Shown here: one piece after another, positions 11,301 to 17,864 of the stretch
Numbering within the stretch: the first letter of the stretch is position 1
Layout: the number at the start of each line of letters is the position of its first letter
DNA from: JBAXPV01 sp037132075
Lineage (GTDB): Bacteria > Bacteroidota > Bacteroidia > Bacteroidales > CAIXZF01
Length of the DNA stretch: 64,000 nt
Direction: 5' to 3'
Assembly (NCBI GenBank): GCA_037132075.1
Contig: JBAXPV010000001.1
Location: 124,001-188,000 of the forward strand
Position numbers and translations under genes: made by a program
Notes under the pieces: model-generated
What the model was told of the DNA's origin: nothing
The model's database searches: none
The model's input: the letters and a program-made list of their open reading frames with translations, nothing else

Positions 11301-12076
11301 AGAAGCTGGCTTCCCTCGGACAACTTACAGCAGGCATCGCGCATGAAATCCAGAACCCGCTGAATTTTGTAAACAATTTCTCTGCCTTGTCCATGGACCT
11401 GGCAAAAGAACTCAAAGAGTATATTACCGAATTAAAAGATGTTATTGATAAGGACAAATTCCTCGACATCGAAGACGTTGTCGGAATGATCGAAGGGAAT
11501 GTCGAGAAAATTAACGCCCATGGTAAGCGGGCTTCGAGCATCGTTAAGGGAATGCTCCAACATTCAAGAGGTCGTTCCGGTGAATTTGAAGAAGTAGACA
11601 TCAACACCCTGGTAGAAGAGTATATCAACCTGGCCTATCATGGCATGAGAGCGAAAGATTCGAGTTTTAACACCAAAATCACCACAAATTATGACCCCGA
11701 AGCCGGCAAGCTAAGCGTGGTTCCTCAGGATATCAGCAGGGTATTTCTCAACATCATGAACAACTCCTGTTATGCCGTTGGGGAGAAAAGCAAGAAAGTT
11801 CCTGCACCCTACGCTCCGGAAGTAATAATCTCAACCAAACGCCTGGCTGCCAAAGTCGAAATCCGAATTAAAGACAACGGAACCGGAATCCCAAAATCAG
11901 CGCTGGAAAAGATCTTTAACCCTTTCTTTACAACGAAACCAACAGGCCAGGGCACAGGACTGGGATTATCAATGAGTTTTGACATTGTAAATCAGGTACA
12001 TAAAGGTCGTCTCGAAGTCAATACCGAAGAGGGTGAATTTACTGAGTTTGTGATCACACTTCCTGAAAAAAGGTAA
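8309..12076 (+). CDS. Reg_prop/Y_Y_Y sensor histidine kinase without receiver domain
   Basis: The 1255-residue protein has a signal anchor near residues 15-40 and a periplasmic two-component-regulator propeller (about 45-680; units such as YYDKNGVLWAALNNGIAMME). A Y_Y_Y domain follows (about 690-745; YQYKLEGFDDTWSDW). Next are one membrane helix (about 752-775), a coiled coil, a GAF-like segment (about 830-970), a HisKA box GQLTAGIAHEIQNPLNF with phospho-acceptor His1012, and a HATPase domain with KDNGTGIPKSALEKIF and GQGTGLGLSMSF. Unlike the classic hybrid systems of this phylum it ends after the kinase domain, so its response regulator must be encoded elsewhere. It overlaps the transporter-like gene by 20 bp. 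An alternative start is Met11 (base 8339), which would leave a cleaner signal sequence. It probably senses an envelope signal related to its operon. Confidence 0.88.
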   Translation: MKTTKHKLRNMNWYSIISRHFLTWIFPLMLLSLQVTTCPGQESGYPFIKNFSAQDYKAHPQNFAISGGDDGLMYFANFAGVLQYDGHYWRLISTGKTSRFTSLATDSHGVIQCGAYGEFGHLNIDPKGNMGFENFVLKEKSSQAIDKESIATYCTPDGTYFITSNALINETSQKVWFPGDQILTAFYVDGKLYFQLKNRGLVTFKNNSFSAINGGQVFSGAFVVSSILKLDQNRILIATSTQGLYVLDENNAKPFASEADETFRSGIITCGIALKDYGFAFGTARNGIIVLNKEGRILQIVNKKAGMNDDNVHQLYYDKNGVLWAALNNGIAMMEIPAALNYFDEKAGLDGGVNAICRFQGSLYVATYQGLFVLDNAKRSFQGIPGIKTACWSLLQSGNDLFAGSSEGLYLVKGNSASKIYEDFCLSLASDPTKTGLIYIGTPNGLFQLSSLKGKPTPIAGINEEVNGLVCDGQGKIWGTQSSDKVFQYDPDLMKVIIFDSTSGLPETTGATLELLNKNCLLMLKSGQYEYQVSEHRFKHIRLTDSTTNLGDWFSILQEDKHGQLWVCSGDQKNIRRLVKKSTMYSTEQSEFLPVSEMVTWFIYPDPTGLTWFGGPDGLICYNPDIQTNTSRSYPVKLRMISLLNDSVLFFGNTIPAGTKEALDYPAIQYQFNTIRFDFASPFFTARGMTLYQYKLEGFDDTWSDWTTAITKEYTNLSHGAYNFRVRAKNVYGKVSEEQAWAFHVLPPLYLQWWAYVLYFLFTASLFYLIVRIRSSQLRKEKKILEQKIEERTAEVTRQKEEIEQQSEELSHKNSELEKINKLVKSINSEINFNSLLQSLLEKMRMIHAVERASALVFDESEQIFKYKAAFGWDFSQLEPIKLTASDSEQRFLAGAEEVYEDIFLKTNFKDLSIEPFNQKDLPKSILVVVIKIKDRIEAYLILENMVRDDAFDNKDLSFIQHSKEHIISAFIKTKILEDLQNTLDTLKEAQDQLVQSEKLASLGQLTAGIAHEIQNPLNFVNNFSALSMDLAKELKEYITELKDVIDKDKFLDIEDVVGMIEGNVEKINAHGKRASSIVKGMLQHSRGRSGEFEEVDINTLVEEYINLAYHGMRAKDSSFNTKITTNYDPEAGKLSVVPQDISRVFLNIMNNSCYAVGEKSKKVPAPYAPEVIISTKRLAAKVEIRIKDNGTGIPKSALEKIFNPFFTTKPTGQGTGLGLSMSFDIVNQVHKGRLEVNTEEGEFTEFVITLPEKR

Positions 12077-12092
12077 CAAAAATACAAACCCT

Positions 12093-12686
12093 ATGAAGAA
12101 GCGTTTGTTCGTAATTCTCTTGTTTATACTTACCGTTTTTCAACTTTCCGCGCAAACTTCCTCCAAGTTTAACCAATACAATGTGCTATATAAAGGAAGC
12201 TGGATGCCAGTGGTAACGCTGTTTACCAATTACGATTATGGAAATAAATGGTCATTTACGAATTATTTTTATGTGAATGCCCAACAAAAAACAGGCTGGG
12301 GTGAGGGACTTGTCGGGCCGACCTATTCACCCACAAAATGGTTAAATATCAGCCTGCTAGGCGGAATCCAATCCAATGAAAAAAGCCTTCTGCGCGGGGG
12401 ACCTGTTATTTTCGCAAAAAGCAACAATATGTCATTCTTCTGCGCTATGGAATTTGGAGGCAAGCGTTATCGATGGGATATTATGGCTTTTTATGTATGG
12501 CCCCATGTAAAACTTGGCGCAGAACTCATCCGCTTTTACCAGATGTATGCCACAGGCCCCCGCTGTGAATTCACATTTCTAAAAAAACAACCCCTTACAA
12601 TCTTCTACAGTGCTCTCTGGGATTATAGCTATGGAAATTATGCTTCCATGTTCGGAATTTACACAGGTTTCCCAATAAGAAAATAA
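12093..12686 (+). CDS. small secreted, probably beta-barrel outer membrane protein
   Basis: The 197-residue product starts with a clear signal peptide (FVILLFILTVFQLSAQ). The mature part is rich in aromatic residues and alternates polar and apolar positions (NKWSFTNYFYVNAQQKTGWG, then KLGAELIRFYQMYATGP), as expected of short membrane beta strands. I do not recognise a named family. It follows the histidine kinase by 16 bp and is the last gene of the run that begins before the window. The next gene is separated by a palindrome and a promoter, so the transcript probably ends here. It could be the outer membrane partner of the upstream receptor or transporter; this is inference from position. 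Confidence 0.65.
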   Translation: MKKRLFVILLFILTVFQLSAQTSSKFNQYNVLYKGSWMPVVTLFTNYDYGNKWSFTNYFYVNAQQKTGWGEGLVGPTYSPTKWLNISLLGGIQSNEKSLLRGGPVIFAKSNNMSFFCAMEFGGKRYRWDIMAFYVWPHVKLGAELIRFYQMYATGPRCEFTFLKKQPLTIFYSALWDYSYGNYASMFGIYTGFPIRK

Positions 12687-12707
12687 TTTGTTAATTAATT
12701 AACAAAT
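12686..12707. promoter_or_regulatory. 22-bp perfect palindrome, probable ArsR-family operator
   Basis: The half-site ATTTGTTAATT at 12686-12696 is followed without spacer by its exact reverse complement AATTAACAAAT. The palindrome begins on the last base of the upstream stop codon and lies 16 bp before the -7 box of the ArsR-type gene. Dimeric winged-helix repressors bind such dyads, so autoregulation is the simplest reading. A weak terminator role for the upstream operon is also possible, but there is no following T-run. Confidence 0.65.
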
Positions 12708-12722
12708 GTAAACTTATATATA

Positions 12723-12730
12723 TATATTTG
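12723..12730 (+). promoter_or_regulatory. -7 promoter box of the ArsR-type gene
   Basis: TATATTTG fits the Bacteroidota -7 consensus TAnnTTTG and ends 25 bp before the start codon at 12756. No good -33 box is seen at the usual 18-20 nt distance. The palindrome lies just upstream, where a bound repressor would block polymerase. Confidence 0.6.
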
Positions 12731-12755
12731 TAGGAAATTTGCAAAACACTCAACA

Positions 12756-13067
12756 ATGAAAGCAAAATCTCCTGACCTTGACCTGGTCCAACTCGAACGC
12801 ACTGCCGAACGTCTGAAATCTATCGCACACCCTATGAGGATTGCTATCCTTGACCTACTCCAGGATAACGAAAAACTTAGCGTAACTGAGATCTATCAGT
12901 ACTTAAAAATTGAACAGGCTGCGACCTCTCATCACCTCAACATCCTGAAAGAAAAAGGAGTCCTCAGCTCCAAAAGAGCCGGGAAAAAGATCTTTTATTC
13001 AGTGAAAACAAAATCACTGAATCAGATCATCGAATGTATCAACAAATGTACGATCGAGAATAACTAA
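12756..13067 (+). CDS. ArsR-family winged-helix transcriptional regulator
   Basis: The 103-residue protein is a single winged-helix domain. KSIAHPMRIAILDLLQDNEK is the entry helix, LKIEQAATSHHLNILKEKGV the recognition helix, and SSKRAGKKIFYSV the beta wing. This is the ArsR/SmtB dimeric repressor fold. The classical ELCVCD metal site of helix 3 is missing. Two cysteines near the C-terminus (ECINKC) could bind metal or respond to thiol oxidation, but that is inference. It is preceded by a 22-bp perfect palindrome and its own promoter, so it likely represses itself. Its target may also be the adjacent reductase gene. The start codon at 12756 gives the usual family length. Confidence 0.9.
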   Translation: MKAKSPDLDLVQLERTAERLKSIAHPMRIAILDLLQDNEKLSVTEIYQYLKIEQAATSHHLNILKEKGVLSSKRAGKKIFYSVKTKSLNQIIECINKCTIENN

Positions 13068-13129
13068 ACTAAAGTGGTTTAGTATTTTCATCGTTATTTT
13101 GACCAGAAGGAAACAAATGCCCTATTTTG

Positions 13130-13137
13130 TATGTTTG
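13130..13137 (+). promoter_or_regulatory. -7 promoter box before the FNR-type reductase gene
   Basis: TATGTTTG matches TAnnTTTG and lies 16 bp before the ATG at 13154. A possible TTTG box at 13098-13101 is too far upstream (28 nt) to be convincing. A weak hairpin, ACTAAAC with GTTTAGT (13063-13083), overlaps the end of the ArsR gene and could attenuate read-through. Confidence 0.5.
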
Positions 13138-13153
13138 TCTTTCCTGAAGCTTT

Positions 13154-13825
13154 ATGCCCAAAAAGAAAGGTCAATATTTAAATCTGCAGACTGTCCTCAT
13201 TAACAGTCTTGTACGTATTAGCCACAATGCTTATGTACTGTCGTTTCCCAGGAATTTCGAATTCAAGGCGGGGCAAGTACTTGCTATTGGTCTTCATGAA
13301 GAGGATGACCCGCGGGTTTATAGCATAGCCAGTGGTCCTGAGGATCCCAATGTCGACATTCTTTTTACTGTCAAGACCAATGGTCACCTCACCCCCACGC
13401 TTGCCTCCATGAAACCTGGCGACAAGATTATGATCAGTCAAGCATTCGGCAGCTTCCTGGGTGGCCCTGAGCCTGCCTTCTGGATCGCTGCAGGCACTGG
13501 ACTAGCGCCTTACCGCTCGATGTTAAGATCCGGACTCTCTCAATATAAACACCTAATCCATGGTGGCAGACATCTGGATTCTTTTTATTTTGAAGACGAA
13601 TTTTCCAAATCCCTGGGAACAAACTATATACGCTGCTGCAGCCAGGAATCTGCGCCAGGATTATTTCCCGGTAGGGTCAGTGACTACCTAAAAAATCTTG
13701 AAGCCTTACCAACCGATGTAGAATATTACCTTTGTGGTAGCGCCGAAATGGTGATCGAATGCCGGGAGATATTACTTTCTCGCGGAATATTATTTATGAA
13801 TATTTACTCGGAAGTGTATTTTTGA
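13154..13825 (+). CDS. ferredoxin-NADP reductase-type FAD/NAD(P)H oxidoreductase
   Basis: The 223-residue protein has the two-domain FNR fold. The FAD domain carries the flavin-binding RxYS motif as RVYSIAS (Arg54, Tyr56, Ser57). FNFEFKAGQ-like strands precede it (NFEFKAGQVLAIGL). The nucleotide domain has the Gly-rich AAGTGLAPYRSM at about 112-124 and the terminal CGSAEMVIEC near 194. Such proteins pass electrons between NAD(P)H and ferredoxin, flavodoxin or another small carrier. There is no fused 2Fe-2S domain, so an external carrier is expected. It lies between the ArsR-type regulator and rlmN, with only 5 bp to the rlmN start, so the two are probably co-transcribed. Physiological partner unknown. 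Confidence 0.85.
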   Translation: MPKKKGQYLNLQTVLINSLVRISHNAYVLSFPRNFEFKAGQVLAIGLHEEDDPRVYSIASGPEDPNVDILFTVKTNGHLTPTLASMKPGDKIMISQAFGSFLGGPEPAFWIAAGTGLAPYRSMLRSGLSQYKHLIHGGRHLDSFYFEDEFSKSLGTNYIRCCSQESAPGLFPGRVSDYLKNLEALPTDVEYYLCGSAEMVIECREILLSRGILFMNIYSEVYF

Positions 13826-13830
13826 GAAAG

Positions 13831-14880
13831 ATGACAAAAGAATCTCTATTCGGGAAATCATTATTAGAACTGGAGGCAGTCGCCATTGACCTTGGTTTGC
13901 CGAAGTTTATCGGCGGGCAATTGGCATACTGGCTTTATCAATCGAATGTTTCATTTGAAGAGCAATTCAGCAATATCTCGAAAAAGAACAGGGAACTGAT
14001 TTTCAGTCATTACCAGCTCGGACTTCAACTACCCATCAAAGTCCAGGTCTCAGAAGATGGCACCAAAAAATACCTTTACCCGGCACTTGAAGGAAAATTC
14101 ATAGAAGCCGCGTATATGCCTGACCTGAAACGCAATACCCTTTGTGTCTCGACTCAGGTAGGCTGCAAGATGGGCTGCCTGTTTTGTATGACAGCCAAAC
14201 AGGGATTCCAGGGTAACCTGAGCGCAGGTGACGTGCTGAACCAATTGCGAAGCCTTCCTGAACGTGAAGCTGTTACCAATATAGTATTCATGGGCATGGG
14301 TGAGCCATTCGACAATACCGCTAATGTCCTGAAAACACTGGAGATTCTCACCGCAAGCTGGGGTTTCGGTATGAGTTCACGGAAAATTACAGTCTCTACC
14401 ATCGGGATCATACCCGGCATCAGGGCTTTCCTCGAAAACAGCCCATGCAATCTTGCCATCAGCCTGCATTCCCCTTTCGACGATGAACGCCGGAAGTTGA
14501 TGCCCGTACAACATGTGTATCCCATCAAAGATGTCATCGAAACCATACATCAATATGATCTGAGCAGATACCGGAAATTGTCATTTGAATATATTCTGTT
14601 TAAAGACATCAACGACACCCCACGGCATGTAAAAGAGATGGCACGGCTGCTCAACAAACTCCGCTGCCGGGTCAACCTGCTGCGCTTCCATCCGGTGCCC
14701 AATGCTCCTTTTGTAGGCTCCGATGAAGCCACAATCCTGGCATTTCAGCAAAGCCTAAAGGATAAAGGAATCATGACAACGGTAAGGAAATCGCGCGGAC
14801 TGGACATTGACGCGGCTTGCGGACTGTTGTCGACGAAGGTGATGGGTGAGGGTGATGGGGTGAGAGTGATGGGGGGATGA
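13831..14880 (+). CDS. rlmN: 23S rRNA (adenine2503-C2)-methyltransferase / dual-specificity RlmN
   Basis: This radical SAM enzyme methylates C2 of A2503 in 23S rRNA and usually A37 of some tRNAs. The 4Fe-4S cluster motif CKMGCLFC gives Cys112, Cys116 and Cys119. The two mechanistic cysteines are also in place: Cys105 in TLCVSTQVG and Cys330 in LDIDAACGLL. I chose the start at 13831 because it begins MTKESLFGKSLLEL at normal family length; the frame is open further upstream, but that would overlap the reductase gene. The last residues after Cys330 (KVMGEGDGVRVMGG) are unusual: they are encoded by a GTGATGGG-type intergenic word array that runs into the gene, so the tail is probably recent and non-functional. 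Confidence 0.95.
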   Translation: MTKESLFGKSLLELEAVAIDLGLPKFIGGQLAYWLYQSNVSFEEQFSNISKKNRELIFSHYQLGLQLPIKVQVSEDGTKKYLYPALEGKFIEAAYMPDLKRNTLCVSTQVGCKMGCLFCMTAKQGFQGNLSAGDVLNQLRSLPEREAVTNIVFMGMGEPFDNTANVLKTLEILTASWGFGMSSRKITVSTIGIIPGIRAFLENSPCNLAISLHSPFDDERRKLMPVQHVYPIKDVIETIHQYDLSRYRKLSFEYILFKDINDTPRHVKEMARLLNKLRCRVNLLRFHPVPNAPFVGSDEATILAFQQSLKDKGIMTTVRKSRGLDIDAACGLLSTKVMGEGDGVRVMGG

Positions 14881-15029
14881 GTGATAGTGATGGTGGGATG
14901 GGGGGATGGGGGATGACAAGATAAGTTATTTAGGTATTGGAAGTGCTCATTAGGTATTTGATAACACCGAAAATTATAGCTCTTAGAATCCCAACTATTT
15001 TCAAAACTAAACCATCACCCATCACCCCC
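14839..15029. repeat. intergenic word element, word GTGATGGG, with inverted partner
   Basis: From 14839 to 14917 an 8-nt word close to GTGATGGG is repeated about nine times with variations, starting inside the last codons of rlmN. At 15012-15029 the reverse complement appears (CCATCACCCATCACCCCC). The two arms could pair across about 95 nt. The structure may end rlmN transcription. The same word recurs at 25184-25197 and once near 47071. Confidence 0.7.
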
Positions 15030-15038
15030 AAAAAATAA

Positions 15039-15068
15039 TTGCAATTCCCTCCCTAATTCGTATTTTTG
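15039..15068 (+). promoter_or_regulatory. promoter of the 15.1-kb T9SS gene
   Basis: A -33 TTG (15039-15041) and a -7 TATTTTTG (15061-15068) are separated by 19 nt, matching the Bacteroidota sigma consensus. The -7 box ends 17 bp before the ATG at 15086. Confidence 0.7.
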
Positions 15069-15085
15069 TAAAAACAACACTCATT

Positions 15086-15970
15086 ATGAAAACAACACTC
15101 ACCTTATTTTTCTCCTTCTTCCTTCTTGCCTCCTTCGCCCAGGTTCCAAACAACAGCTTTGAGAACTGGACCAACCAGGGCACTTATTGGACCCCAGACA
15201 ACTGGGCAAACATGAACCCTGTCACCGCCATTTTAGGCGTATATACCTGCGAAAAAGGATCCCCGGGAGTACCTGGATCTTATTACATGAAACTTACCTC
15301 GAAAAACGTGACTGGCATGGGTGTAGTAGGTGCTTTAGCCTTTACCGGAACTATGGATGTGGTAGCAGGCACTACTTACTATGGCTTTGCTTGCAATTCA
15401 CGACCTGCATCCCTCACCGGGAAATGGCAATTTATGGCCTATGGCGCCGACCAGGGAGGCTGCATGGCTGCCTTGACAAAATGGAATCCTACGACAATGG
15501 TTCCTGACACGATCGCAATCTTAGGAACTGCCTTTCAGGGGATGGTCATGAGCTGGGCCAATTTCAGCCTGCCCTTTACCTATATGAGTAGTGAAACCCC
15601 CGACAGCGCAATTATAATGTTTACCGCTAGCGGAGATACTCCTGTTGCACTCAGCTATGTCTATATTGACAACCTCACATTAAGCGGATCCGTCGACATC
15701 CAGGAAGATTTCAATGACAACAAATTCAGCCTCTCCCCTAACCCGGCCTCCGAAAAACTAAGCATGACCTATCATGCCACGGAAACCGCCAGGGTCGTGA
15801 TCAGCATCTTCGACATCAACGGGAAGCTTGTGAATGAATTTTACCCCGGATACTCAACTGCCGGAGAAAATCGCGAAGTGATCAGCCTTCTGGGTATCGC
15901 TCCCGGAACCTATGTAGTTCAGTTGGCCCTTGGCAGCAAAGTCACTAGCGACAAACTTATTGTTGAATAA
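15086..15970 (+). CDS. T9SS type A cargo protein with PCMD-like N-terminal sandwich
   Basis: The 294-residue protein has a signal peptide (LFFSFFLLASFAQ), then VPNNSFENWTNQGTYWTPDN. That opening is typical of Bacteroidota proteins whose N-terminal beta sandwich resembles a putative carbohydrate-metabolism domain. The C-terminal 75 residues are a type A T9SS sorting domain: FSLSPNPASEKLSM, then VVISIFDINGKLVNEF and a final APGTYVVQLALGSKVTSDKL. Known cargo of this type is moved by SprA/PorV machinery and attached to the cell surface or released. No catalytic motif is visible. The gene has its own promoter and stands alone between rlmN and sppA. The exact role is unknown; surface glycan binding is a guess. 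Confidence 0.85.
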   Translation: MKTTLTLFFSFFLLASFAQVPNNSFENWTNQGTYWTPDNWANMNPVTAILGVYTCEKGSPGVPGSYYMKLTSKNVTGMGVVGALAFTGTMDVVAGTTYYGFACNSRPASLTGKWQFMAYGADQGGCMAALTKWNPTTMVPDTIAILGTAFQGMVMSWANFSLPFTYMSSETPDSAIIMFTASGDTPVALSYVYIDNLTLSGSVDIQEDFNDNKFSLSPNPASEKLSMTYHATETARVVISIFDINGKLVNEFYPGYSTAGENREVISLLGIAPGTYVVQLALGSKVTSDKLIVE

Positions 15971-15983
15971 AACGGCATGATGC

Positions 15984-16007
15984 CATCCTTCGACTCCGCT
16001 CAGGATG
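15984..16007. repeat. short dyad repeat CATCCT...AGGATG
   Basis: CATCCT and AGGATG flank TCGACTCCGCTC. This dyad, with its CTTCGACTCCGCTCAGGATG core, is a type of short intergenic repeat I know from many environmental bacterial genomes. It lies between two same-strand genes and could form a small hairpin. Only one copy is seen in the window. Confidence 0.55.
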
Positions 16008-16031
16008 ACTTCCACCCATCAGCCTTCAGCC

Positions 16032-16039
16032 TAACTTTG
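16032..16039 (+). promoter_or_regulatory. -7 promoter box of sppA
   Basis: TAACTTTG fits TAnnTTTG, 47 bp before the ATG at 16087. No convincing -33 box lies at the expected distance, so this is a moderate call. Confidence 0.5.
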
Positions 16040-16086
16040 ATCAATACAACATCCTCACCAACCACTGCCCCTAAATTTTTCAACCC

Positions 16087-17859
16087 ATGAAACAGTTCTT
16101 CAAATTCGTATTCGCCTCGATGCTGGGTTTTATCCTATCCTACATCCTGGTCATATTTATCGTAATCGGCATCGTCGCTGCTGTTGTCTCTTCTACTCAA
16201 AAAGAAGTCACTGTTGAGAAAAAAACGGTACTCGTGCTGAAACTCAACACCCCCATTGCGGAAAGGACTTCAGACAATCCATTCAGCAGTATGAAGTTTG
16301 GGAGTTTCGACAACCTGAACGACCTCGGCCTCGACGACATCTTGTCGAACATCAAAAAAGCCGAGCGTGACGACAACATCAAAGGCATATACCTGGACCT
16401 GAGCGACTTCCCTTCTGGCATGGGTACTCTCGAAGATATCCGCAATGCCCTGATTTCTTTTAAAAAATCAGGAAAATTTATCGTCAGCTATGGAGAAGTG
16501 TATTCCCAAAAAGCATATTACCTGGCAACGGTCTCAGACAAAATCTACCTCAACCCTGAAGGCGACCTCATGCTAAAAGGAATGGGTGGGGAACTCATGT
16601 TCTTTAAGGGAACGTTGGAGAAACTGGGAATCGAGATGCAAATCATTCGTCATGGCAAATTCAAAGCCGCAACAGAACCATTTTTCCTCGACAAAATGAG
16701 CCCGGAAAACCGGGTACAAACACAAGCTTATGTGAATGCACTGTGGAACCATATGGTGCAGGGGATGGCCGAATCAAGGAAAATCACCCCTGAAGAAATC
16801 AATGCCATGGCCGACAAACTGGCGATCGAAAACCCACAGGCTGCCATAGCACGCAAGCTTGTTGACTCTCTCAGCTACAAAGATGGTGTGCTTGAGGTGA
16901 TCCGGAAAAAACTGGGAATCGGGAAAGATGTCGCAATCAACACCATTGGCATCAACAAATATGACGATGTTTTTGTGGCCGACACAAAGAAAGAAAGCAG
17001 CAAGGATAAAATCGCCGTCGTCTACGCATTCGGTGATGTCGTTGACGGAGAAGGTGATCAAACCAATATTGGCGGAGAACGCATCTCCAGAGCGATCCGT
17101 AAAGCCAGGCTCGACAAAAACGTAAAAGCCGTCGTACTTCGCGTCAACTCAGGTGGCGGAAGCGCCCTTGCCTCTGAAGTCATCCTCAGGGAGATCCTCC
17201 TGACCCGCCAGGCGAAACCCGTCGTGGCCAGCTTTGGAGATGTCGCAGCTTCAGGGGGTTATTATATCGCCTGCGCTGCCAACACCATCTTTGCCCAACC
17301 CAATACCATCACAGGTTCTATCGGTGTTTTTGGCATCATCCCCAACCTTGGAAAGATGATGAAAGACAAACTGGGGATCACCACCGACCTGGTGAAAACC
17401 AATGAAAATTCTGATTATTTCCCAACAACGCATCCACTTTCAGACTATCAGAAAGCAGTGCTTACCCGCTCCATTGAGAAGATTTATGGCACCTTCATCA
17501 AACATGTTTCTGAAGGCCGCAAGATGACAGTTGCCCAGGTCGACAGCATTGGCCAGGGCCGCGTTTGGAGTGGTGTCGATGCCAAAAGAATTGGCCTGAT
17601 CGACAACTTCGGCGGCCTCGACAAAGCCATAGAAGCCGCTGCCGGACTCGCAAAACTCAAAAACTATAAGGTAACGAAACTGCCAGAAATGAAAGACCCC
17701 TTTAGCCAGATCCTGGAACAATTCAGTGGCGACTATAAAGAAGATGCCATCATGAAATCATATCTCGGCGATCAGTATGTCTATCTCAAAAAGATCAAAG
17801 ACCTGAAAAACATGCATGGCATTCAAGCCCGCATGCCCTTTGAGATCGACCTGAAGTAA
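16087..17859 (+). CDS. sppA: signal peptide peptidase SppA, long (67K) type
   Basis: The 590-residue protein has one N-terminal membrane helix (about 8-38) and two tandem ClpP-like domains, as in E. coli SppA. The catalytic Lys lies in the first domain in HGKFKAATEPF (Lys193), and the nucleophile Ser389 lies in the second in GDVAASGGYYIACAAN. SSGGGS-type loops such as VNSGGGSALASEV shape the active site. The enzyme cleaves leftover signal peptides in the membrane after protein export. Both catalytic residues are present and the length is normal, so it should be active. The YfhO-family gene begins 5 bp after the stop codon, suggesting one transcript. Confidence 0.95.
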   Translation: MKQFFKFVFASMLGFILSYILVIFIVIGIVAAVVSSTQKEVTVEKKTVLVLKLNTPIAERTSDNPFSSMKFGSFDNLNDLGLDDILSNIKKAERDDNIKGIYLDLSDFPSGMGTLEDIRNALISFKKSGKFIVSYGEVYSQKAYYLATVSDKIYLNPEGDLMLKGMGGELMFFKGTLEKLGIEMQIIRHGKFKAATEPFFLDKMSPENRVQTQAYVNALWNHMVQGMAESRKITPEEINAMADKLAIENPQAAIARKLVDSLSYKDGVLEVIRKKLGIGKDVAINTIGINKYDDVFVADTKKESSKDKIAVVYAFGDVVDGEGDQTNIGGERISRAIRKARLDKNVKAVVLRVNSGGGSALASEVILREILLTRQAKPVVASFGDVAASGGYYIACAANTIFAQPNTITGSIGVFGIIPNLGKMMKDKLGITTDLVKTNENSDYFPTTHPLSDYQKAVLTRSIEKIYGTFIKHVSEGRKMTVAQVDSIGQGRVWSGVDAKRIGLIDNFGGLDKAIEAAAGLAKLKNYKVTKLPEMKDPFSQILEQFSGDYKEDAIMKSYLGDQYVYLKKIKDLKNMHGIQARMPFEIDLK

Positions 17860-17864
17860 TTTCG

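Noticed and set aside
13759..13830. Upstream extension of rlmN
   Set aside because: It would overlap the reductase gene and adds residues not found in the family; the ATG at 13831 fits.
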